Source: Pasteurella dagmatis (lineage in GTDB: Bacteria > Pseudomonadota > Gammaproteobacteria > Enterobacterales > Pasteurellaceae). Taken from it: a stretch of 64,000 nucleotides of DNA. This document shows, one piece after another, positions 38,764 through 49,275 of the stretch. A model generated the notes under the pieces. It was not told the origin of the DNA and made no database searches. It saw nothing but the letters and a program-made list of their open reading frames with translations. Made by a program: the position numbers and the translations under genes. Numbering within the stretch: position 1 is the stretch's first letter; each line of letters opens with the position of its first letter. The stretch lies in assembly GCF_900186835.1 (NCBI RefSeq), contig NZ_LT906448.1, forward strand, positions 2,084,001-2,148,000, read 5' to 3'.

Positions 38764-39882
38764 TTATATAGACACACTCTTTTCCTTCGGATAAATTGCC
38801 CCCAAACTTACCGCACTTTTTGCGCCGGTGACACTTGGCAAATTGGCTGGTAGGTTGTTGAGGCGTTGGTGGGCGAGCCACGCAAAAGCAGCGGCTTCTA
38901 CGTAGTCAGCATCTAAGCCGTAGTCATTGGTGGTTTGGACTTGCCATTGAGGTAATAAAGCTGCGAGACGTTCCATTAATAAGCTATTTTTCACCCCACC
39001 GCCGCACACTAATAAGTGACGCTCTAAATCTGTTTCAATCAGATTGAGCTGCTCCACAATGCTTTGTGCTGTGAGTTCTACAAGAGTTGCTTGCACGTCT
39101 TGCGGTAAAAGTGCGGTATGTTTTTCTAATTTTTTATGAAGCCAAGCTAGGTTAAATAATTCTCGTCCTGTGCTTTTCGGTGGGGGAAGCACAAAGAACG
39201 GTTCATCGAGTAAATCTGCCAGTAAGTCAGTATTCACTTTACCGGATTTTGCCCATTCTGCATTTTTATCATAGGATTTGCCTTGATGTTTTTCGATCCA
39301 TACATCTAACAAAGTATTGCCGGGACCAGTATCATAACCAATCACTTCTTCATCTGGTAAAAGACGAGAAATATTGCTGATACCACCTACATTTAGCACT
39401 ACTGTGGCTTGATTGGGTTTCAGGAATAGTGCTTGATGAAACGCTGGCACTAATGGCGCTCCTTGTCCACCAAATGCCATATCTTTACGGCGGAAGTCTG
39501 CTACCGTTGTGATGCCGGTTTTTGCAGCGATTAAGTTGGCATCGCCAATTTGCATGGTAAACGGATATTGGCTATTTGGTGAATGCCAAACGGTTTGACC
39601 GTGGCAACCAATTGCGGTGATCTGTTCTGGAGAAAGCTGATATTTTTGTAAAAACTGTTTTATGCAGTCGGTATAGAGCAAACCAAGCTGATGATCTAAT
39701 TCGCCTAAGGCTTGCAATGTGGTTTCGCCCGAATTGCATAATGCTGAAATATGTTTTCGTATTGCAGGTGGCATAGGGTAAAAATCAGAATGGATAAGCT
39801 GTGGCTGCTCATAGGAAAAATCCATTAACGCCAAATCTACTCCATCTAAACTTGTGCCAGACATTACACCGATATAGTACAT
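38764..39882 (-). CDS. anmK: Anhydro-N-acetylmuramic acid kinase
   Basis: Phosphorylates 1,6-anhydroMurNAc during peptidoglycan recycling (372 aa, full length). The N-terminal phosphate-binding motif is [15 protein letters not shown] (residues 5-19), with [20 protein letters not shown] and the C-terminal [15 protein letters not shown] as expected for this ASKHA kinase. It is followed at 16 bases by the DUF4209 gene. Confidence 0.95.
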   Translation of the reverse strand: MYYIGVMSGTSLDGVDLALMDFSYEQPQLIHSDFYPMPPAIRKHISALCNSGETTLQALGELDHQLGLLYTDCIKQFLQKYQLSPEQITAIGCHGQTVWHSPNSQYPFTMQIGDANLIAAKTGITTVADFRRKDMAFGGQGAPLVPAFHQALFLKPNQATVVLNVGGISNISRLLPDEEVIGYDTGPGNTLLDVWIEKHQGKSYDKNAEWAKSGKVNTDLLADLLDEPFFVLPPPKSTGRELFNLAWLHKKLEKHTALLPQDVQATLVELTAQSIVEQLNLIETDLERHLLVCGGGVKNSLLMERLAALLPQWQVQTTNDYGLDADYVEAAAFAWLAHQRLNNLPANLPSVTGAKSAVSLGAIYPKEKSVSI

Positions 39883-39964
39883 AATCGTTCCTTATTTCAG
39901 TTTGCTTGAATTTCATTATAGGGGAAGGGGAAAAAATAGCCAAAGTTTAGTTTTTAGCAGAAAT

Positions 39965-39993
39965 AAAAATAGGCGCATAGTGCGCCTATTTTT
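39965..39993 (-). terminator. Terminator of the nitroreductase gene
   Basis: Perfect 13-bp stem AAAAATAGGCGCA / TGCGCCTATTTTT with a 3-base loop, between the nitroreductase stop (40019) and anmK start. Confidence 0.85.
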
Positions 39994-40018
39994 CATATTT
40001 TAAATCTGGTTGGGATAA

Positions 40019-40687
40019 TTATTTTACCCATTCCACCACATCATCAAAGGCTTGGCGTGTTTTAGCTTTTGGTTCATTTAAGCGATAGCCAAACGCGATC
40101 ATTACGCTCAGCTTATATGTATTGGGATCATAAAGCCCCTGTTCTGCAAGGATGCTATCCATTTTTTCTAATGGGAAACCTTCAATTGGGGTTGAATCCA
40201 CGCCGATCATTGCTGCACTGGTGAGCATATTTGCCATAGCAATATAACTTTGACGGCAAGCCCAATTATAGAATGCTTTTGAATCTTGTGTTAAGGAGAA
40301 ATCTTGTTCAGTAAAAGTGCGGTAGAAATTTTGGCGCATTTTTAGTATATCTTCAGGAAGCTGGTGGATATCTCGCATCATATGTTGCACATATTCACTA
40401 TCAGCAAGTAGAGTTTTTGGTTGACGTACTAACACGACGACAAAATGGCTACAATCCGTCACTTTATCTTTTGCACCCCACGCTATATCACGGATGATTG
40501 TTTTAATCTTCTGATTTTCAATCACCAAAAATTTCCAAGGCTCAATGCCGAAAGAGCTTGGTGAAAGGCGCCCTGTTTCTAAGATAAAACGAAAATCCTC
40601 ATCACTGATTTTTTTCGTAGGATCGTAAGTTTTGCATGCGTGGCGGTAGTGGAAAGCATTAAGAATATCTGTTTTTGCTATCGACAT
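40019..40687 (-). CDS. NfsB/NfnB-type NAD(P)H-dependent FMN nitroreductase
   Basis: 222-aa flavoprotein of the nitroreductase family. N-terminal FMN-binding sequence FHYRHACKTYDPTKKISDED (residues 11-30), then RLSPSSFGIEPWKFLVI, and VDSTPIEGFPLEKMDSIL near the C-terminal third, typical of the NfsB/YdgI group. The frame extends 19 codons further upstream, but the ATG at 40687 has GGAG correctly spaced and gives the standard product start (MSIAKTDILNAF). The physiological substrate is unknown; quinones and nitro compounds are usual for the family. Confidence 0.88.
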   Translation of the reverse strand: MSIAKTDILNAFHYRHACKTYDPTKKISDEDFRFILETGRLSPSSFGIEPWKFLVIENQKIKTIIRDIAWGAKDKVTDCSHFVVVLVRQPKTLLADSEYVQHMMRDIHQLPEDILKMRQNFYRTFTEQDFSLTQDSKAFYNWACRQSYIAMANMLTSAAMIGVDSTPIEGFPLEKMDSILAEQGLYDPNTYKLSVMIAFGYRLNEPKAKTRQAFDDVVEWVK

Positions 40688-40752
40688 ATTTTTTCTCCTA
40701 ATAGTTCTTTCTTTGTTTTTAGACAAAGTGCGGTGTTTTTTCAAGTTGCTGT

Positions 40753-42120
40753 TTAGATGATTCGTGAGAATTGTTGGCGTTTTGCTTGCTCTCTTGAATA
40801 CGTATCAAAACATAAGCAAATATTGCGAATTAATAAACGCCCTTTTGCGGATACTTGTATATTATCTTCACCAATCTCTAATAAACCGTCTTTTGCTAAT
40901 GGCTCAAGCAATTTTAAGTCTTCGGCAAAATGGGTTTTAAATTGAATGTCATATTGTTGTTCAATTGGTAGAAAATTCAATTTAAAGTTACAAATTAATT
41001 GTTTAATCACATCACGGCGCAAGCAGTCTTCTTGGCTCATTACAAAGCCTTTGTGTAATGCAATTCCAGAGTTGTCTACATCAGCATAATAATGTTTTAA
41101 CTCTTTTTGATTTTGTGCATAAGTGTCGCCTAATAAGCTAATGGCAGACACGCCTAAACCTAATAAATCACATTCTTCTTGTGTGGTGTAGCCTTGGAAA
41201 TTGCGATGTAAAACGCCTTTTTGTTGGGCGATAGCCAATTCATCGTCGGGCTTAGCAAAGTGATCCATTCCGATGAAGGAATAGCCAGCATCACCCAAGG
41301 TTTCAATCATTTTTTGTAAGATTGTTAATTTAGTCGCCGGTGCAGGCAGTTGATCATTTTTGATTTTGGCTTGTCCTGCAAAACGGCTTGGTAAGTGTGC
41401 ATAGTTGAACACACTTAAACGATCAGGGTTTAATGCGATCACTTTTTGCAATGTGAACATGAAGGTATCCACATTTTGCAGTGGCAAGCCATAAATCAAA
41501 TCTAAGTTAGTGGATTGGAAACCGAGTTCTCTCGCACGCTTTAACAAAGCCTCAATGAATTGTTCATCTTGCTCACGATTCACCGCTTTTTGCACGTCTT
41601 TATTGAAATCTTGCACGCCCATACTCATTCGGTTAAAGCCAAGATGACGTAAGTGATCAAGCATTGGTAACTCAATTTCACGTGGGTCAATTTCAATACT
41701 AATTTCTGCATTACGCGTAATAGAGAAATGTTTATGTAACATTGACATTAGGCGCGAGGATTGTGCTTCTGTGAGGTAAGTTGGTGTACCTCCGCCCCAG
41801 TGTACTTGTGTTGTGATACGATTTTTAAAGAGTGGAGCACGCATTTCGATTTCTTTTTCTAAGAAATCGAGGTAGATATCTGCCTTGTGTTGGTGGCGTG
41901 TAATCACTTTATTACACGCACAGAAATAGCAAAGTTTGTGACAGAAGGGGATATGCACATAGAGGGAAAGGGGGCGGTTAGGATAACGTTGCGCAGCCTG
42001 AATAAAATCAACATTAGTATAATTCTCATTAAATTCCAGTGCTGTTGGATAGGATGTATAACGTGGACCAGAATAGTTATACTTTTGAATTAGTGCTAAG
42101 TCCCAAATAACTTCGGACAT
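40753..42120 (-). CDS. hemN: Oxygen-independent coproporphyrinogen III oxidase
   Basis: Radical-SAM enzyme that converts coproporphyrinogen III to protoporphyrinogen IX without oxygen (455 aa; Escherichia coli 457). The iron-sulfur cluster cysteines are 60, 64 and 67 in HIPFCHKLCYFC, followed by CNKVITRH. The product starts like HemN (WDLALIQKYNYSGPRYTSYP), as opposed to the shorter HemW. ATG 42120 is chosen over an upstream codon because GGGGGG lies directly before it and the alignment starts there. It completes haem synthesis anaerobically alongside hemCDXY and overlaps no neighbour; the DUF2489 gene ends 17 bases upstream. Confidence 0.95.
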   Translation of the reverse strand: MSEVIWDLALIQKYNYSGPRYTSYPTALEFNENYTNVDFIQAAQRYPNRPLSLYVHIPFCHKLCYFCACNKVITRHQHKADIYLDFLEKEIEMRAPLFKNRITTQVHWGGGTPTYLTEAQSSRLMSMLHKHFSITRNAEISIEIDPREIELPMLDHLRHLGFNRMSMGVQDFNKDVQKAVNREQDEQFIEALLKRARELGFQSTNLDLIYGLPLQNVDTFMFTLQKVIALNPDRLSVFNYAHLPSRFAGQAKIKNDQLPAPATKLTILQKMIETLGDAGYSFIGMDHFAKPDDELAIAQQKGVLHRNFQGYTTQEECDLLGLGVSAISLLGDTYAQNQKELKHYYADVDNSGIALHKGFVMSQEDCLRRDVIKQLICNFKLNFLPIEQQYDIQFKTHFAEDLKLLEPLAKDGLLEIGEDNIQVSAKGRLLIRNICLCFDTYSREQAKRQQFSRII

Positions 42121-42137
42121 TTTCCCCCCTTTCAATC

Positions 42138-42578
42138 TCAAGACGAAATTTTTTCAATATCAGATAATAGCTGATGGATTTCCAATAATATTTTCTTTTC
42201 TAAATCAGCTTCGGCACTTTCACGTTGTAGATCTAAACGCATACGCTCATTTTTCTTTAATTCACGGCGTTTTTCGTGTGTTGGCATATCCATAACGACT
42301 TCATAAAGTTGGTACATCGCTTGATAAGTTTTCAATTTATGACCCAAAGGATCAAGCAACATTTTTAAGCGAATGACTCCTTCAGAATGGTTACAATCCC
42401 CGTTTTGCATTGCTTTAGCGATGATTACGACACTTTCTTTAATACGTTTTGCACGTGCAAAACGTGCGTTTTCAATGGCTTTGCGCTGTTTTTGTAATGC
42501 GAGTAATAAATAACCCGCATACACTGCCATTGCCACCACAATGACTATTGCTAGAATGAATAAAATCGTTGTCCACAT
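42138..42578 (-). CDS. DUF2489-domain membrane protein
   Basis: 146 aa with one N-terminal membrane helix (about residues 4-28, ILFILAIVIVVAMAVYAGYL) and a charged helical cytoplasmic domain (EGVIRLKMLLDPLG, then THEKRRELKKNERMRLDL). It matches the DUF2489 family often found beside yihI and hemN in gamma-proteobacteria. Function is unknown. It starts 5 bases after yihI and ends 17 bases before hemN, so it is in one transcription unit with them. Confidence 0.82.
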   Translation of the reverse strand: MWTTILFILAIVIVVAMAVYAGYLLLALQKQRKAIENARFARAKRIKESVVIIAKAMQNGDCNHSEGVIRLKMLLDPLGHKLKTYQAMYQLYEVVMDMPTHEKRRELKKNERMRLDLQRESAEADLEKKILLEIHQLLSDIEKISS

Positions 42579-42583
42579 AACAA

Positions 42584-43153
42584 TTATCTAAATTGGTTAA
42601 TATCGATTTTTTCAAAAGTGCGGTATAAATCTTCTTCCGTGTCTTCTTCGTCAGAAATACCTAACTCATCCATTAATTGTGCAATGCGATCTAAGCACTC
42701 ATCAACGAATTTTTGATCGTCTGCATTTAACGTTTTTCCTGCATCTAATTCGTCTAATAATTGGTTTAAGCATTCATTATTTTCAAGTTGTTCTAATTCC
42801 AACATTGGATCTAATTTCGGTGCTTTTTCTTCCAATTTCATTGGCGGAATGGTCATTCCTTTCTCAGGTTTGTTCACAAATTCCACAATTAAAGGCACTT
42901 TTTTACGGCTACCAATGCGCGGATCTTTTTTCTCTAACGCTTGGTTATTTGCATTGTTTTCTGTTGCACTATGACGTGAGCCTGATGCTAAGCCTTTGTG
43001 TTTACGTTTCTTTTTATCTTCACGAGCTTTGGCATCTAATTCATAGCGAGTTAATTTTTTGCCTGGTTTGCCTTTTGGCAATTCCACTTTTTTATCTACC
43101 TTGCGCGCAGGCATAATATCGGTAATTCGGCGTGTTTTCTTCTTACGAGCCAT
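42584..43153 (-). CDS. yihI: YihI, GTPase-activating protein for Der/EngA
   Basis: 189-aa cytoplasmic protein that stimulates GTP hydrolysis by the ribosome-assembly GTPase Der. The N-terminal part is very basic ([33 protein letters not shown]), followed by [10 protein letters not shown] and an acidic C-terminal part ([20 protein letters not shown], then [12 protein letters not shown]), the typical YihI charge layout. An upstream in-frame codon exists, but ATG 43153 gives the family start. An uptake signal lies near the stop. Confidence 0.88.
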   Translation of the reverse strand: MARKKKTRRITDIMPARKVDKKVELPKGKPGKKLTRYELDAKAREDKKKRKHKGLASGSRHSATENNANNQALEKKDPRIGSRKKVPLIVEFVNKPEKGMTIPPMKLEEKAPKLDPMLELEQLENNECLNQLLDELDAGKTLNADDQKFVDECLDRIAQLMDELGISDEEDTEEDLYRTFEKIDINQFR

Positions 43154-43216
43154 ATTCTTTTCTCTTAATTTATCATTGGTGGCGAATTGTACCACTGTTC
43201 AATAGGTAATGCCTAA

Positions 43217-43876
43217 CTAAAACTCTGGTTTTACAGTGAAAACCAATCGTTCTTGAGTGATTGGGTGGCTAAATTCTAAACTCTCTGCGTGCAAGCATAA
43301 GCGAGGTGAAAGGGCTTTTGCTTGTGGGTGAGCGTAGAATTTATCGCCTAAAATTGGGTGTCCTAAGGCCAGCATATGTAATCTAAGCTGATGTGAACGC
43401 CCTGTAATTGGGGTTAATTTTACTCTTGTAGTGTTGTTAGGATAGCGTTCTAAAACTTCATATAATGTGACCGCACTTTTGCCACGTTCAAAGCAGATTT
43501 TTTGGCGAGGGCGATTTTCCCAGTCACAAATTAGGGGCAGATTGATTTTCCCTTGGTCTTCTTCCAAATGTCCCCAAACCAATGCCTGATAATGCTTTTT
43601 CGGTTCACGTTCACGGAATTGACGTTTTAACTCACGATCTGCAGCTTTGCTTAAGGCAAATAAAATCAAGCCACTGGTTGACATATCTAAGCGGTGTGCT
43701 GGTTCACAGAAACCATATTTTTCTTTTACTCTCGACATTGCGCTGTCGTAATACTGCGGCTGATTGCCGGGTACTGAGAGCAAGCCACTCGGTTTGTTTA
43801 CCACGACAAAATGATCGTCGTAATGGACGATATCGAGATAAGGTTCTGTGGGTGGGTTGTAGATAATTAATGCCAT
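43217..43876 (-). CDS. rluA: Dual-specificity 23S rRNA/tRNA pseudouridine synthase RluA
   Basis: Makes pseudouridine at 23S position 746 and tRNA position 32 (219 aa, same as Escherichia coli). Catalytic Asp64 lies in PAHRLDMSTSGLI, followed by KHYQALVWG and the C-terminal GRSHQLRLHMLALGHPILGD. The start at 43876 (MALIIYNPP) is preferred to an upstream codon on alignment grounds, though its ribosome-binding site is weak. It lacks the S4 domain of RluC/RluD. It lies between rapA and yihI. Confidence 0.93.
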   Translation of the reverse strand: MALIIYNPPTEPYLDIVHYDDHFVVVNKPSGLLSVPGNQPQYYDSAMSRVKEKYGFCEPAHRLDMSTSGLILFALSKAADRELKRQFREREPKKHYQALVWGHLEEDQGKINLPLICDWENRPRQKICFERGKSAVTLYEVLERYPNNTTRVKLTPITGRSHQLRLHMLALGHPILGDKFYAHPQAKALSPRLCLHAESLEFSHPITQERLVFTVKPEF

Positions 43877-43957
43877 GTTAATTTCTTTTTTGTTATTTTG
43901 CACTTTTACCAATACTGGCTTTGTTTCGGTAAAAGTGCGGTGCTTTTCTTTAAAGTT

Positions 43958-46861
43958 TTATTCTTTATTACTCACAATCACGCGTAAACTGTCCAAACGC
44001 CAAGTGGCTTGTTGTAGCTGTGCGAGAGATTGTGTTCTGATGTTTTCTAGTGCATCGACTTCATCTTGGCGAATATTCTTATTTACTGCTTGTAATGCGG
44101 TTAAGCGGTTAAGTTCTGCGCTGAGGGTTTGATCTGCAAGTTGTTGTGCATTGTGGATAATTTGTTCAGCCTGTGCAATGATTTTTTGTTCGCTGGCTTT
44201 GATCAATTGTTCAATATTTTGACGTACCATTTTCACCACCTTGTTTGCCATATTTTTACCAATTGGTTTTAATTGCTTTTGCAGAGCATTAAAAGACACT
44301 TGGTCTGCCAAGTTATTGCCTTTTTGATCGAGCAATAAGCGGATTGGCGTTGGTGGTAAGAAACGTGTAAGCTGTAAGCCTTTTGGTGCTTGCGCTTCGA
44401 CCACATAAACCATTTCCAGTAATAGCGTGCCAGCTGGTAAGGCTTTATTGATCAGTAAGCTCACTGTGCTTTTACCGATATCACCTGACGTAATCAAATC
44501 AATACCATTTCGGATCAGAGGGTGATCCCAACTGATAAATTCCAGATCTTCACGCGCAAGAGAAAGTTGACGATCGAAGGTGACAGTTGAACCTTCTTCC
44601 TTTAATCCGGGGAAATCTGGTACAAGCATATTACTCGAAGGTTGAATGACGATAGATTTTTCACCTAAATCCTCTTGCTCTAGACCGATAATATCAAACA
44701 GATTAAGTGTAAAATTCACTAATTCTGTTGAACCATCTTGTTTAGCAATATCCGCTGCAAGCTGTTGTGCTATTTCTCCCCCATTAGAGTTTAATTCTAA
44801 TAAACGATCACGTCCTTTCTCTAAAGCTTGTTTCAGCTCAATTTGCTGTTTACGGGTCTGTGCAATGAAGTCATCAAATCCTTCAAGTGCGGTCGGTTTT
44901 TGTAAAATTTCATCTAACTGCGTTTGATATTTTTCGAATAATGTCATACCCATTGGGCAGGTTTCTTCAAAGGCATTTAAACCTTCGTGATACCAACGTG
45001 CAAGTACTATTTGAGCTGTATTTGCAAAACAAGGCACGTGAATTTGAATGTCACGAGTTTGACCAATACGATCCAAGCGACCAATACATTGCTCTAATAA
45101 ATCGGGATTATCCGGCAAATTGAATAGTACTAAATGGCTGGCAAATTGGAAGTTACGACCTTCTGAACCAATGCTTGAACTTAATAATACTTGTGCACCT
45201 TCTTCTTGTTGAGCGAAGTAGGCAGCTGCTCGGTCACGCTCGACAATAGTCATTTTTTCGTGGAATACTGCGGCACGGATCGCTTCTTTTTCACGTAACG
45301 CTTGTTCTAATTGAATGGCAGTATTGGCTTGGCGACAAATGACGAGCACTTTTTCATCGCGGTGATTTTTCAAGAATGTGATTAACCATTCTAAACGAGG
45401 ATCAAATTCCCACCAACGTGAATCTGGATTCAATTTTTGGAACATTTGTTCTGGATAGAATGAATCTTTCTCCCCTTTTTCACCTAACATTGTTAAGACG
45501 TTTGCTGCATTGTTGTATTGTTTTGGTAATTCCAACGTGATTTGGTTATAAGTACGACGTGGGAAACCTTTCACCCCTTGACGTGTGTTACGGAATAACA
45601 CGCGACTTGTGCCATGACGGTCAATCAGGTTATCAATAAGCTCTTGGCGCGCTAATGCTTTTTGTTCTTCGTCAGCATTAGAGTCAATCACTTTTAATAT
45701 TGGCTCAACGTCTTGTTCAGACAAAAGCTCCGAAATATGATTTTTTTCGACCGCACTTAATGACTTATCCGAAAGCAAACTTTGTACCGCATCAGCAACG
45801 GGTTGATATTGTTGCTGTTCTTTTAAGAACGCTTGGTAGTCATAGAAACGATCTGGGTCAAGCAAACTTAAACGTGCAAAGTGGCTTTCTTGCCCAAGTT
45901 GCTCTGGTGTAGCCGTCAGTAATAATACCGACGGAATTTTGCGTGCAAGCTGTTCAACTAATTGATATTCCAAACTTGGATTGTCTTCTGACCAAGCAAG
46001 GTGATGGGCTTCGTCCACAATCAACATATCAAAGCCCGATTCGAGTAATTGTTCTACACGTTTTGGTTTTTCGCGTAACCAATCTAACGCACAGATAATT
46101 TGTGATTCTGTCGTGAATGGATTGATCCACAATGCTGATGTTGGATCTTCAAAATCAGCACAACGTTCTTCATCAAACAATGAAAAATGCAAGTTAAAAC
46201 GGCGCAACATTTCCACTAACCATTGGTGTTGTAGTGTTTCAGGCACGATGATTAACACACGTTCCACTTTTTCTGCAAACAACTGCTGTTGCAATATCAT
46301 TCCTGCTTCAATAGTTTTACCTAAGCCCACTTCATCAGCTAATAACACTCGTGGTGCAGTACGTTGACCAACTTCTTTCGCAATATGTAATTGGTGTGGA
46401 ATTAAGCCTGCACGAATACCACGCAATCCACGTAATGGTGACTGGAATTGTGCTTGCTGGTGTTTTAATGCGTTATAACGCATTGCAAAATGTTCATTAC
46501 GGTCAATTTGTGCAGTAAATAAACGATCTTGTGGCTTACTGAAAGTCATTTGGTGAGCTAAATCCATTTCTTTTATTGTGACTTCTTCACCATTGTCACT
46601 GCGTTTCACCAGATAAAATGCCACACCTTTGTTTTCTAAAATATCTAAAACAGTGCCTTTCCAGCCTTCGTGATGAGTGATTTCATCACCCACTTGAAAT
46701 AACACGCGCGTTAAAGGAGCAGAATCTAACGCATAAATACGTTGTTCCTCTGATGCAGGGAAAAGAATGGTGACGGTACGCATATCCACACCGACAATTA
46801 AACCTAAACCAAGACTATTTTCGCTTTCACTAATCCAACGTTGACCTACTGCAAATGTCAT
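43958..46861 (-). CDS. rapA: RapA (HepA), RNA polymerase recycling SWI/SNF ATPase
   Basis: Swi2/Snf2 translocase (967 aa) that binds RNA polymerase and frees it after termination. Tandem Tudor-like N-domain with [20 protein letters not shown] (residues 6-25). Walker A is [17 protein letters not shown] (about 173-189), with DEAH in [12 protein letters not shown]. Helicase C motifs are [19 protein letters not shown] and [19 protein letters not shown]. Two uptake signals lie inside. It heads a reverse-strand run with rluA 81 bases downstream. Confidence 0.96.
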   Translation of the reverse strand: MTFAVGQRWISESENSLGLGLIVGVDMRTVTILFPASEEQRIYALDSAPLTRVLFQVGDEITHHEGWKGTVLDILENKGVAFYLVKRSDNGEEVTIKEMDLAHQMTFSKPQDRLFTAQIDRNEHFAMRYNALKHQQAQFQSPLRGLRGIRAGLIPHQLHIAKEVGQRTAPRVLLADEVGLGKTIEAGMILQQQLFAEKVERVLIIVPETLQHQWLVEMLRRFNLHFSLFDEERCADFEDPTSALWINPFTTESQIICALDWLREKPKRVEQLLESGFDMLIVDEAHHLAWSEDNPSLEYQLVEQLARKIPSVLLLTATPEQLGQESHFARLSLLDPDRFYDYQAFLKEQQQYQPVADAVQSLLSDKSLSAVEKNHISELLSEQDVEPILKVIDSNADEEQKALARQELIDNLIDRHGTSRVLFRNTRQGVKGFPRRTYNQITLELPKQYNNAANVLTMLGEKGEKDSFYPEQMFQKLNPDSRWWEFDPRLEWLITFLKNHRDEKVLVICRQANTAIQLEQALREKEAIRAAVFHEKMTIVERDRAAAYFAQQEEGAQVLLSSSIGSEGRNFQFASHLVLFNLPDNPDLLEQCIGRLDRIGQTRDIQIHVPCFANTAQIVLARWYHEGLNAFEETCPMGMTLFEKYQTQLDEILQKPTALEGFDDFIAQTRKQQIELKQALEKGRDRLLELNSNGGEIAQQLAADIAKQDGSTELVNFTLNLFDIIGLEQEDLGEKSIVIQPSSNMLVPDFPGLKEEGSTVTFDRQLSLAREDLEFISWDHPLIRNGIDLITSGDIGKSTVSLLINKALPAGTLLLEMVYVVEAQAPKGLQLTRFLPPTPIRLLLDQKGNNLADQVSFNALQKQLKPIGKNMANKVVKMVRQNIEQLIKASEQKIIAQAEQIIHNAQQLADQTLSAELNRLTALQAVNKNIRQDEVDALENIRTQSLAQLQQATWRLDSLRVIVSNKE

Positions 46862-46892
46862 AAAATACTTTCTCTAATCATTGTTTTTATAA

Positions 46893-46910
46893 AAAATAGC
46901 CGGCTATTTT
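46893..46910. promoter_or_regulatory. 18-bp perfect palindrome between rapA and pnuC
   Basis: AAAATAGCC / GGCTATTTT without a loop, 32 bases upstream of the rapA start codon. It could be an operator for a dimeric regulator of rapA. It does not match a site I recognise. Confidence 0.45.
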
Positions 46911-47105
46911 AGCGATCTTAAGCTGAAAAATAAAACGAAATATCAGCTTTCTGAAAATGGCAGAGATTATGCTATTTCGATTAATCCACATATTACAAAA
47001 AATGTAGTTAATGCTTATTTTTGAGAATGAAATGTAGCTTAACCTTGACATCAATTTAGTGAGGTGTGAAAATTTGACCATCTTTTTTCTATGGAGATTA
47101 TGAGA

Positions 47106-47798
47106 ATGAACTTACAAGCCATTAAAAATGAATTTTTAGGCGGTTGGAAACCTTTTGAAGTTGTCTGGCTATCTGCGTTTTTAATTGCTCAGATTGTGAT
47201 TTATGTTCAAAATCCAGAGTCGATTTTGGCAATGATTTCAGGGATCTCAGGCATTTTATGTGTAGTCTTCGTGAGTAAAGGGAAAATCAGCAACTATTTC
47301 TTTGGTTTGATTTTTGCTTATACTTATTTTTATGTGGCGTGGGGTGCAAATTATCTGGGTGAAATGAACACCGTGCTTTATGTGTATATCCCAGCACAAT
47401 TTATTGGTTATTTCCTTTGGAAGAATAATTTACAAAAAGAGACAGCGAATACAGAAAGTGTTATCAGTAAATCTCTCAGCTTAAAAGGTTGGGTCATTAC
47501 CTTAACAGCGATTGCTGTGGGCACATTGTTATTTGTACAAGCATTGAATGCGGCGGGCGGAAGCTCAACAGGTTTAGATGGATTAACCACTGTGATTGTG
47601 GTGGTGGCGCAATTATTAATGGTATTGCGTTATCGTGAACAGTGGCTTTTATGGATTGTACTTAACGTGATTTCAATTGTGCTTTGGACGCAAGCGAACG
47701 AAGGCTCACTTTCTATGGTGACAATGTATTCTGCCTATTTACTAAACTCTCTTTATGGGTATTATAATTGGCGAAAATTAGAACAGGTCAATCGCTAA
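47106..47798 (+). CDS. pnuC: PnuC nicotinamide riboside transporter
   Basis: Inner-membrane protein of about 230 aa with seven to eight helices. PnuC features seen: FLGGWKPFEVVWLSAF near the start, FAYTYFYVAWGANYLGEMNT, and YREQWLLWIVLNVISIVLW, YSAYLLNSLYGYYNWRKL near the end (W-x3-W/Y-G-Y-x-x-W). It imports nicotinamide riboside, the V-factor source for Pasteurellaceae that lack de novo NAD synthesis. ATGs at 47091, 47100 and 47106 are in frame; the GGAG at 47092-47095 best serves the last. A TTGACA lies at 47044. ygaP follows at 20 bases. Confidence 0.93.
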   Translation: MNLQAIKNEFLGGWKPFEVVWLSAFLIAQIVIYVQNPESILAMISGISGILCVVFVSKGKISNYFFGLIFAYTYFYVAWGANYLGEMNTVLYVYIPAQFIGYFLWKNNLQKETANTESVISKSLSLKGWVITLTAIAVGTLLFVQALNAAGGSSTGLDGLTTVIVVVAQLLMVLRYREQWLLWIVLNVISIVLWTQANEGSLSMVTMYSAYLLNSLYGYYNWRKLEQVNR

Positions 47799-47818
47799 TT
47801 AAATTTAAGGAGGGTCAA

Positions 47819-48340
47819 ATGTCAATTACTATTATTTCAGCACAGGATGCACAGCAAAGGGTGCTTGCAGGCGCAGTTTTAGTGGATATTCGTCAACCAG
47901 ATGAACACCGCCGTGAACATATTGAAGGTGCAAAATCTATTCCTCTTGAGGAGTTAAATAAAGGTCCACGTAAGGAATTAAAAGAACAGAAAGTCATTAT
48001 TTTCCACTGTAAATCAGGAATGCGAACTAAAAATGCACAAGATATTTTGGCAAAATATGTGGATTTTGGTGCGGAAGTATATGTAGTCGAAAAAGGCATT
48101 GATGGCTGGAAAGCAGCAAATTTACCGGTCGTATTTGATAAAAAACAACCTTTAGAAATGATGCGCCAAGTGCAAATCGCTGCTGGCTCATTAGTGCTGT
48201 TAGGCTCAATTTTAGGTTTGCTTGCTTCACCATATTTTTTTGCAATTCCATTATTCGTTGGTGCTGGTTTAATTTTTGCGGGAGTGACGGGTTTCTGCGG
48301 AATGGCAAGGTTATTAGCTTTAATGCCTTGGAATAGATAA
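47819..48340 (+). CDS. ygaP: YgaP-like membrane rhodanese (DUF2892)
   Basis: 173 aa, one short of Escherichia coli YgaP and clearly alike over the whole length. N-terminal rhodanese domain with LVDIRQPDEHRREHIEGA and active-site Cys64 in IFHCKSGMRT, then GIDGWKAANLPV. Two C-terminal membrane helices follow (about residues 110-155), ending GFCGMARLLALMPWN. Sulfurtransferase activity at the membrane is expected; substrate unknown. Start chosen at the ATG after AAGGAGGG (47807-47814). Probably co-transcribed with pnuC. Confidence 0.92.
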   Translation: MSITIISAQDAQQRVLAGAVLVDIRQPDEHRREHIEGAKSIPLEELNKGPRKELKEQKVIIFHCKSGMRTKNAQDILAKYVDFGAEVYVVEKGIDGWKAANLPVVFDKKQPLEMMRQVQIAAGSLVLLGSILGLLASPYFFAIPLFVGAGLIFAGVTGFCGMARLLALMPWNR

Positions 48341-48363
48341 TTTTTGATGTCGTGGTTTCCAGT

Positions 48364-48388
48364 TTGCCCCTCTTATGCAGAGGGGCAA
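48364..48388. terminator. Bidirectional terminator between ygaP and trmN6
   Basis: Stem TTGCCCCTC / GAGGGGCAA with a 7-base loop and T-rich tail, 24 bases after ygaP and facing the trmN6 stop. Confidence 0.85.
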
Positions 48389-48450
48389 TTTTATGGGGCA
48401 GATTCAAAACTTCTTTAAAAGTGACCGCACTTTTTCAATTTCTCAACCTA

Positions 48451-49164
48451 TTAAAACTTCAGATAAAAATCTCGTGTGAGTGCCACAAAATCCGAATGGT
48501 ATTGGTTATTTTCATCGTAAATAATTAACTGGCTTTGCTTTAATGGCGCTGTTTGCAAGGCAAACGTCAGCAGTAAACGTTGTGGATCTTTGCCGATTTT
48601 TGTTATCACTTCACAACGTTCAACGCAAGGAAGTGCAGTGTGTTTTAATAATATTTCGCCCGCTTCAAAAGGTAATACAAAACTGATTTTGCCTTGTGCT
48701 GATACACATTGAGATGCCAAATCTAGCCAATCTAAATGCGTGAGATTTTCTGTATAACGTGCTAAATTACGTTGCTTACTGCTACAATCAATGCCTTGTG
48801 GAAAATAAGGTGGATTAGCCACAATTAAGTCGAATTTATCCACAGTATTTGTACAAAAATCCGCAATGTTTTGTGAATATAAGTGAATTTTGTTCGCCCA
48901 TTTAGATTGTTGAATATTCTCTTGCGCTTGTAAAAGAGCCGCTTGATCTAATTCCACTGCACTAATTTGGCAATCCTCCGCACTGCGTTGTGCTAGCATT
49001 AAGGCAATTAAGCCTGTGCCAGTGCCTAAATCTAAAATGCGTTTAGCTTGGCTAATGTCAGCCCAAGCGCCCAATAAAATCCCGTCAGTGCCAACTTTCA
49101 TTGCACAACGATCGTGATGAATATGAAATTGTTTGAAGGTGAAACCATTTTGTTTTGCTGACAT
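48451..49164 (-). CDS. trmN6: tRNA1(Val) (adenine37-N6)-methyltransferase
   Basis: YfiC/TrmN6 methylase (237 aa). SAM-binding motif [17 protein letters not shown] (about residues 42-58), catalytic NPPYF in [13 protein letters not shown], and start [21 protein letters not shown] as in Escherichia coli YfiC. The frame is open upstream to a GTG that is itself part of an uptake signal; the ATG at 49164, with AAGGA before it, is the likely start. It diverges from srmB. Confidence 0.92.
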   Translation of the reverse strand: MSAKQNGFTFKQFHIHHDRCAMKVGTDGILLGAWADISQAKRILDLGTGTGLIALMLAQRSAEDCQISAVELDQAALLQAQENIQQSKWANKIHLYSQNIADFCTNTVDKFDLIVANPPYFPQGIDCSSKQRNLARYTENLTHLDWLDLASQCVSAQGKISFVLPFEAGEILLKHTALPCVERCEVITKIGKDPQRLLLTFALQTAPLKQSQLIIYDENNQYHSDFVALTRDFYLKF

Positions 49165-49275
49165 AAATTTCCTTAAAAATGACCGCACTTAAGTGCCAAT
49201 CTTGCCTTGATTTCGCAACGTGGGCAAAGTGCGGTATAATCTGCCACAATTTTTTAATGATAGAAACCCATACTT

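Noticed and set aside
46887-47081. 64-codon reverse frame between rapA and pnuC
   Set aside because: Phe/Ile-rich translation of AT-rich intergenic DNA; contains the 18-bp palindrome and overlaps the presumed pnuC promoter.
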